From the NCBI GenBank assembly GCA_964655355.1, contig CAZZMD010000004.1, positions 1 through 64,000 of the forward strand: a DNA stretch of 64,000 bases. Direction: 5' to 3'. How positions within the stretch are numbered: position 1 is the first letter of the stretch; each line of letters opens with the position of its first letter. Position numbers and translations under genes: made by a program. The notes beneath the pieces are model-generated. The model worked only from the letters and a program-made list of their open reading frames with translations, made no database searches and was not told the origin of the DNA. Positions 62,602-64,000 of this stretch are shown in pieces. The DNA comes from CALGDE01 sp964655355 (GTDB lineage Bacteria; Cyanobacteriota; Cyanobacteriia; CACIAM-69d).

Positions 62602-63714
62602 ATGGCTAATTTTTTCTGTAGCCGGTCTCTCAGTCGGTCTCCTATGCGATCGCCCCAGGGATCTTCTAAGCCCGCCCAGGCGACCTCCCAACGACGGCGC
62701 TCCCTGGGCCGCCGCCTGAGCACGGTTCTCGGATGCCTCGCCCTCCAGGGATGGCTCCCCCTCGCCCCGGCGATCGCCGCTGTCCGTCTTCCCTCCCCCT
62801 CTGAAGACGTTGCGGAGATCAGTTCCCCAGAAAGCCTCGCCGACGTTAATCTCGTCGCCCAGAGTGGCCGGGTCTGCTCCAATGACCTTGCCAGTTGGAT
62901 TAACCCCATCGTCAATGCCCCCACCTTTCGTCGGGGACGCTGGGGGATCAAAGTTCAATCCCTGAGCGACGGCACGGTTTTCTACGAGCGCAACAGCAAC
63001 GCCTTTTTCATCCCGGCGTCCAACATGAAATTGTTTGTGACCGCCGCCGCGCTACAGCGGTACGGTCCCGACGCCCGCCCCTATCAATCGCGGGTGGCGG
63101 ACTGGGTGAAATATATTAACGAAACCAGCAATAATCGCTCTGCCGATGCCCTGTTCCGCAATATGGGCTATCACTCCGGTGTGCAACGAGCTTTGCAACC
63201 CTTGCCGGTGAGTTCTGGAGGCTTCCGCATGCGGGATGGGTCCGGCCTGTCCCGAGGCAATGCCGTCCAGCCGAACGCGGTGATCCAGCTCTTAGCTGCC
63301 ATGAGCCGAGCCCAGGGCAGCGATGCATTCCGGCGATCACTCCCCATTGCCGGGGCCACCGGCACCCTGCGCCGTCGCTTCCGGGGTACCGCCGTTGCCG
63401 GTCGTGTCCTCGCCAAAACCGGAACCCTACGAGGGGTTCGCGCCCTATCTGGCTATTTAGAGCATCCCCTCTACGGCACCCTGCTGTTTAGCATTTTGGT
63501 CAACCAGCCCGGCCAGTCCGGCAGTCGAATGCTCTCGGCGATCGATTCCATCGTCGGTCGGGTGATGAGTATGCGTCCCTGTGATGGCAGTTTCCCCGCC
63601 GGTGGACTCCAACCCGCACCGCGATCGCCCATGCAAGTGGGTCCAACGGGTCTTCCCCGTACCGATACCTGGCCGTCCCTACTCAATCGCCCCCCGTCCT
63701 CTCAACCGCAGTAA
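62602..63714 (+). CDS. dacB: Condensed S13 (PBP4-type) D-alanyl-D-alanine carboxypeptidase
   Basis: 370 residues with a signal peptide ending near AIA-A (about residue 60) after a basic N-terminal extension. Penicillin-binding motifs: S140-x-x-K143 in PASNMKLF, S176-N-N in ETSNNRSAD, and K272-T-G in LAKTGTL, with DGSGLSRGN between. The gap between the first two motifs is only 36 residues, so the large domains II-III of E. coli PBP4 are absent. It should trim or cross-link-edit peptidoglycan in the periplasm. A later ATG (MRSPQGSS) is an alternative start. Confidence 0.88.
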   Translation: MANFFCSRSLSRSPMRSPQGSSKPAQATSQRRRSLGRRLSTVLGCLALQGWLPLAPAIAAVRLPSPSEDVAEISSPESLADVNLVAQSGRVCSNDLASWINPIVNAPTFRRGRWGIKVQSLSDGTVFYERNSNAFFIPASNMKLFVTAAALQRYGPDARPYQSRVADWVKYINETSNNRSADALFRNMGYHSGVQRALQPLPVSSGGFRMRDGSGLSRGNAVQPNAVIQLLAAMSRAQGSDAFRRSLPIAGATGTLRRRFRGTAVAGRVLAKTGTLRGVRALSGYLEHPLYGTLLFSILVNQPGQSGSRMLSAIDSIVGRVMSMRPCDGSFPAGGLQPAPRSPMQVGPTGLPRTDTWPSLLNRPPSSQPQ

Positions 63715-63740
63715 CGCTCAACCATCGCCAAGCAGACCAC

Positions 63741-63769
63741 CGCTAGGGAGGTAAAGCATTTCCCTAGCG
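63741..63769. terminator. Hairpin between convergent dacB and ispH
   Basis: CGCTAGGGA (63741-63749) pairs perfectly with TCCCTAGCG (63761-63769) across an 11-base loop. It lies between two converging stops, so a bidirectional terminator is likely, although T-runs are weak. Confidence 0.62.
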
Positions 63770-63786
63770 TTAAAGGGTGAAAAGGC

Positions 63787-64000
63787 TTAGAGCGCCTCGC
63801 CTTTCAATTCCAGAATGCGACGGATACTGAGTTCCACCGCCTTGTCCGGCGTCGAGGCCCCCGACGTGATCCCCACGACGATATCCCCATCGGGCAACCA
63901 TCCGGTGCTGGTGGTGACCGCTTCCCCTAGGGGCTTATGGGAAATGGTGTCCCGATCCACAATTCCCTCCGCAGCGTCAATGTGATAGGACCGCAGTCCT
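63787..64000 (-). CDS. ispH: 4-hydroxy-3-methylbut-2-enyl diphosphate reductase, C-terminal part
   Basis: The last ~70 residues, 5' end cut by the window edge. Reads (minus strand) RSYHIDAAEGIVDRDTISHK, then GWLPDGDIVVGITSGASTPD, then KAVELSIRRILELKGEAL and stop. The GASTPD block is the conserved end of IspH, the iron-sulfur enzyme finishing the MEP isoprenoid pathway (IPP and DMAPP), which also feeds the carotenoid and chlorophyll genes here. Confidence 0.9.
   Translation of the reverse strand, partial: GLRSYHIDAAEGIVDRDTISHKPLGEAVTTSTGWLPDGDIVVGITSGASTPDKAVELSIRRILELKGEAL

Noticed and set aside
1..64000. HIP1 octamer GCGATCGC as a specific regulatory element
   Set aside because: It is spread evenly across genes and spacers throughout the window, as expected for HIP1-rich cyanobacteria, so no local meaning can be given to any copy.

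Overview
The window comes from a cyanobacterial chromosome. It carries oxygenic photosynthesis genes (psbH with antisense psbN, plant-type ferredoxin petF, Mg-chelatase chlH), carotenoid genes (crtR, an apocarotenoid-oxygenase-type gene, a CrtISO-like oxidoreductase), an NblB-like HEAT protein and a very high density of the HIP1 octamer GCGATCGC. The sequence is moderately GC-rich. I see no rRNA operon, complete prophage, CRISPR array or intact transposon, and the species cannot be named from the sequence alone.

Layout. 1-7.7 kb: the 3' end of tRNA-Cys, an RluD-type pseudouridine synthase, a PsiE-like membrane protein, ffh, a polysaccharide deacetylase bracketed by two copies of an intergenic hairpin repeat, an orphan peptide-type solute-binding lipoprotein, and hisC. 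7.9-16 kb: nadE, a PucC-type MFS protein, cobI, nblB, tlyA, a coiled-coil membrane protein and petF. 16-25 kb: a secreted SLH/GHL10 protein, a carotenoid oxygenase, recQ, a SpoIIAA-like protein, an HD phosphohydrolase, cinA and a DUF1353-like protein. 25-30 kb: a pentapeptide protein, a divergent metal ABC transporter (binding protein against ATPase and permease) with a palindrome in the shared promoter, and crtR. 30-39 kb: a tiny membrane protein, pcrA/uvrD, a universal stress protein, a CrtISO-like oxidoreductase, a second pentapeptide protein, a DICT-HD protein and DAHP synthase. 39-49 kb: psbN/psbH, tatA, TRAP permeases, a J-domain protein, pgm, a secreted protein, a ZIP-like membrane protein, a Rieske-glutamate synthase fusion and a GNAT acetyltransferase. 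49-57 kb: topA-rsmA-chlH, all on the minus strand. 58-64 kb: an orphan TnsC/TniB-like ATPase, sbcC, a condensed PBP4-type peptidase and the 3' end of ispH.

Most genes are housekeeping and sit singly or in pairs rather than in long operons. Recurring themes are pigment metabolism (chlH, crtR, carotenoid oxygenase, CrtISO-like, PucC-like, nblB), genome maintenance (recQ, pcrA, topA, sbcC, cinA) and membrane transport with missing partners. The strongest candidates for something undescribed are the TnsC-like ATPase at 57960-58877 with an altered Walker B motif and no transposon around it, the Rieske-GltS fusion at 47042-48658, and a window-wide pattern in which many short spacers contain one private tandem duplication of 9-22 bp, often touching a start codon, stop codon or ribosome binding site.
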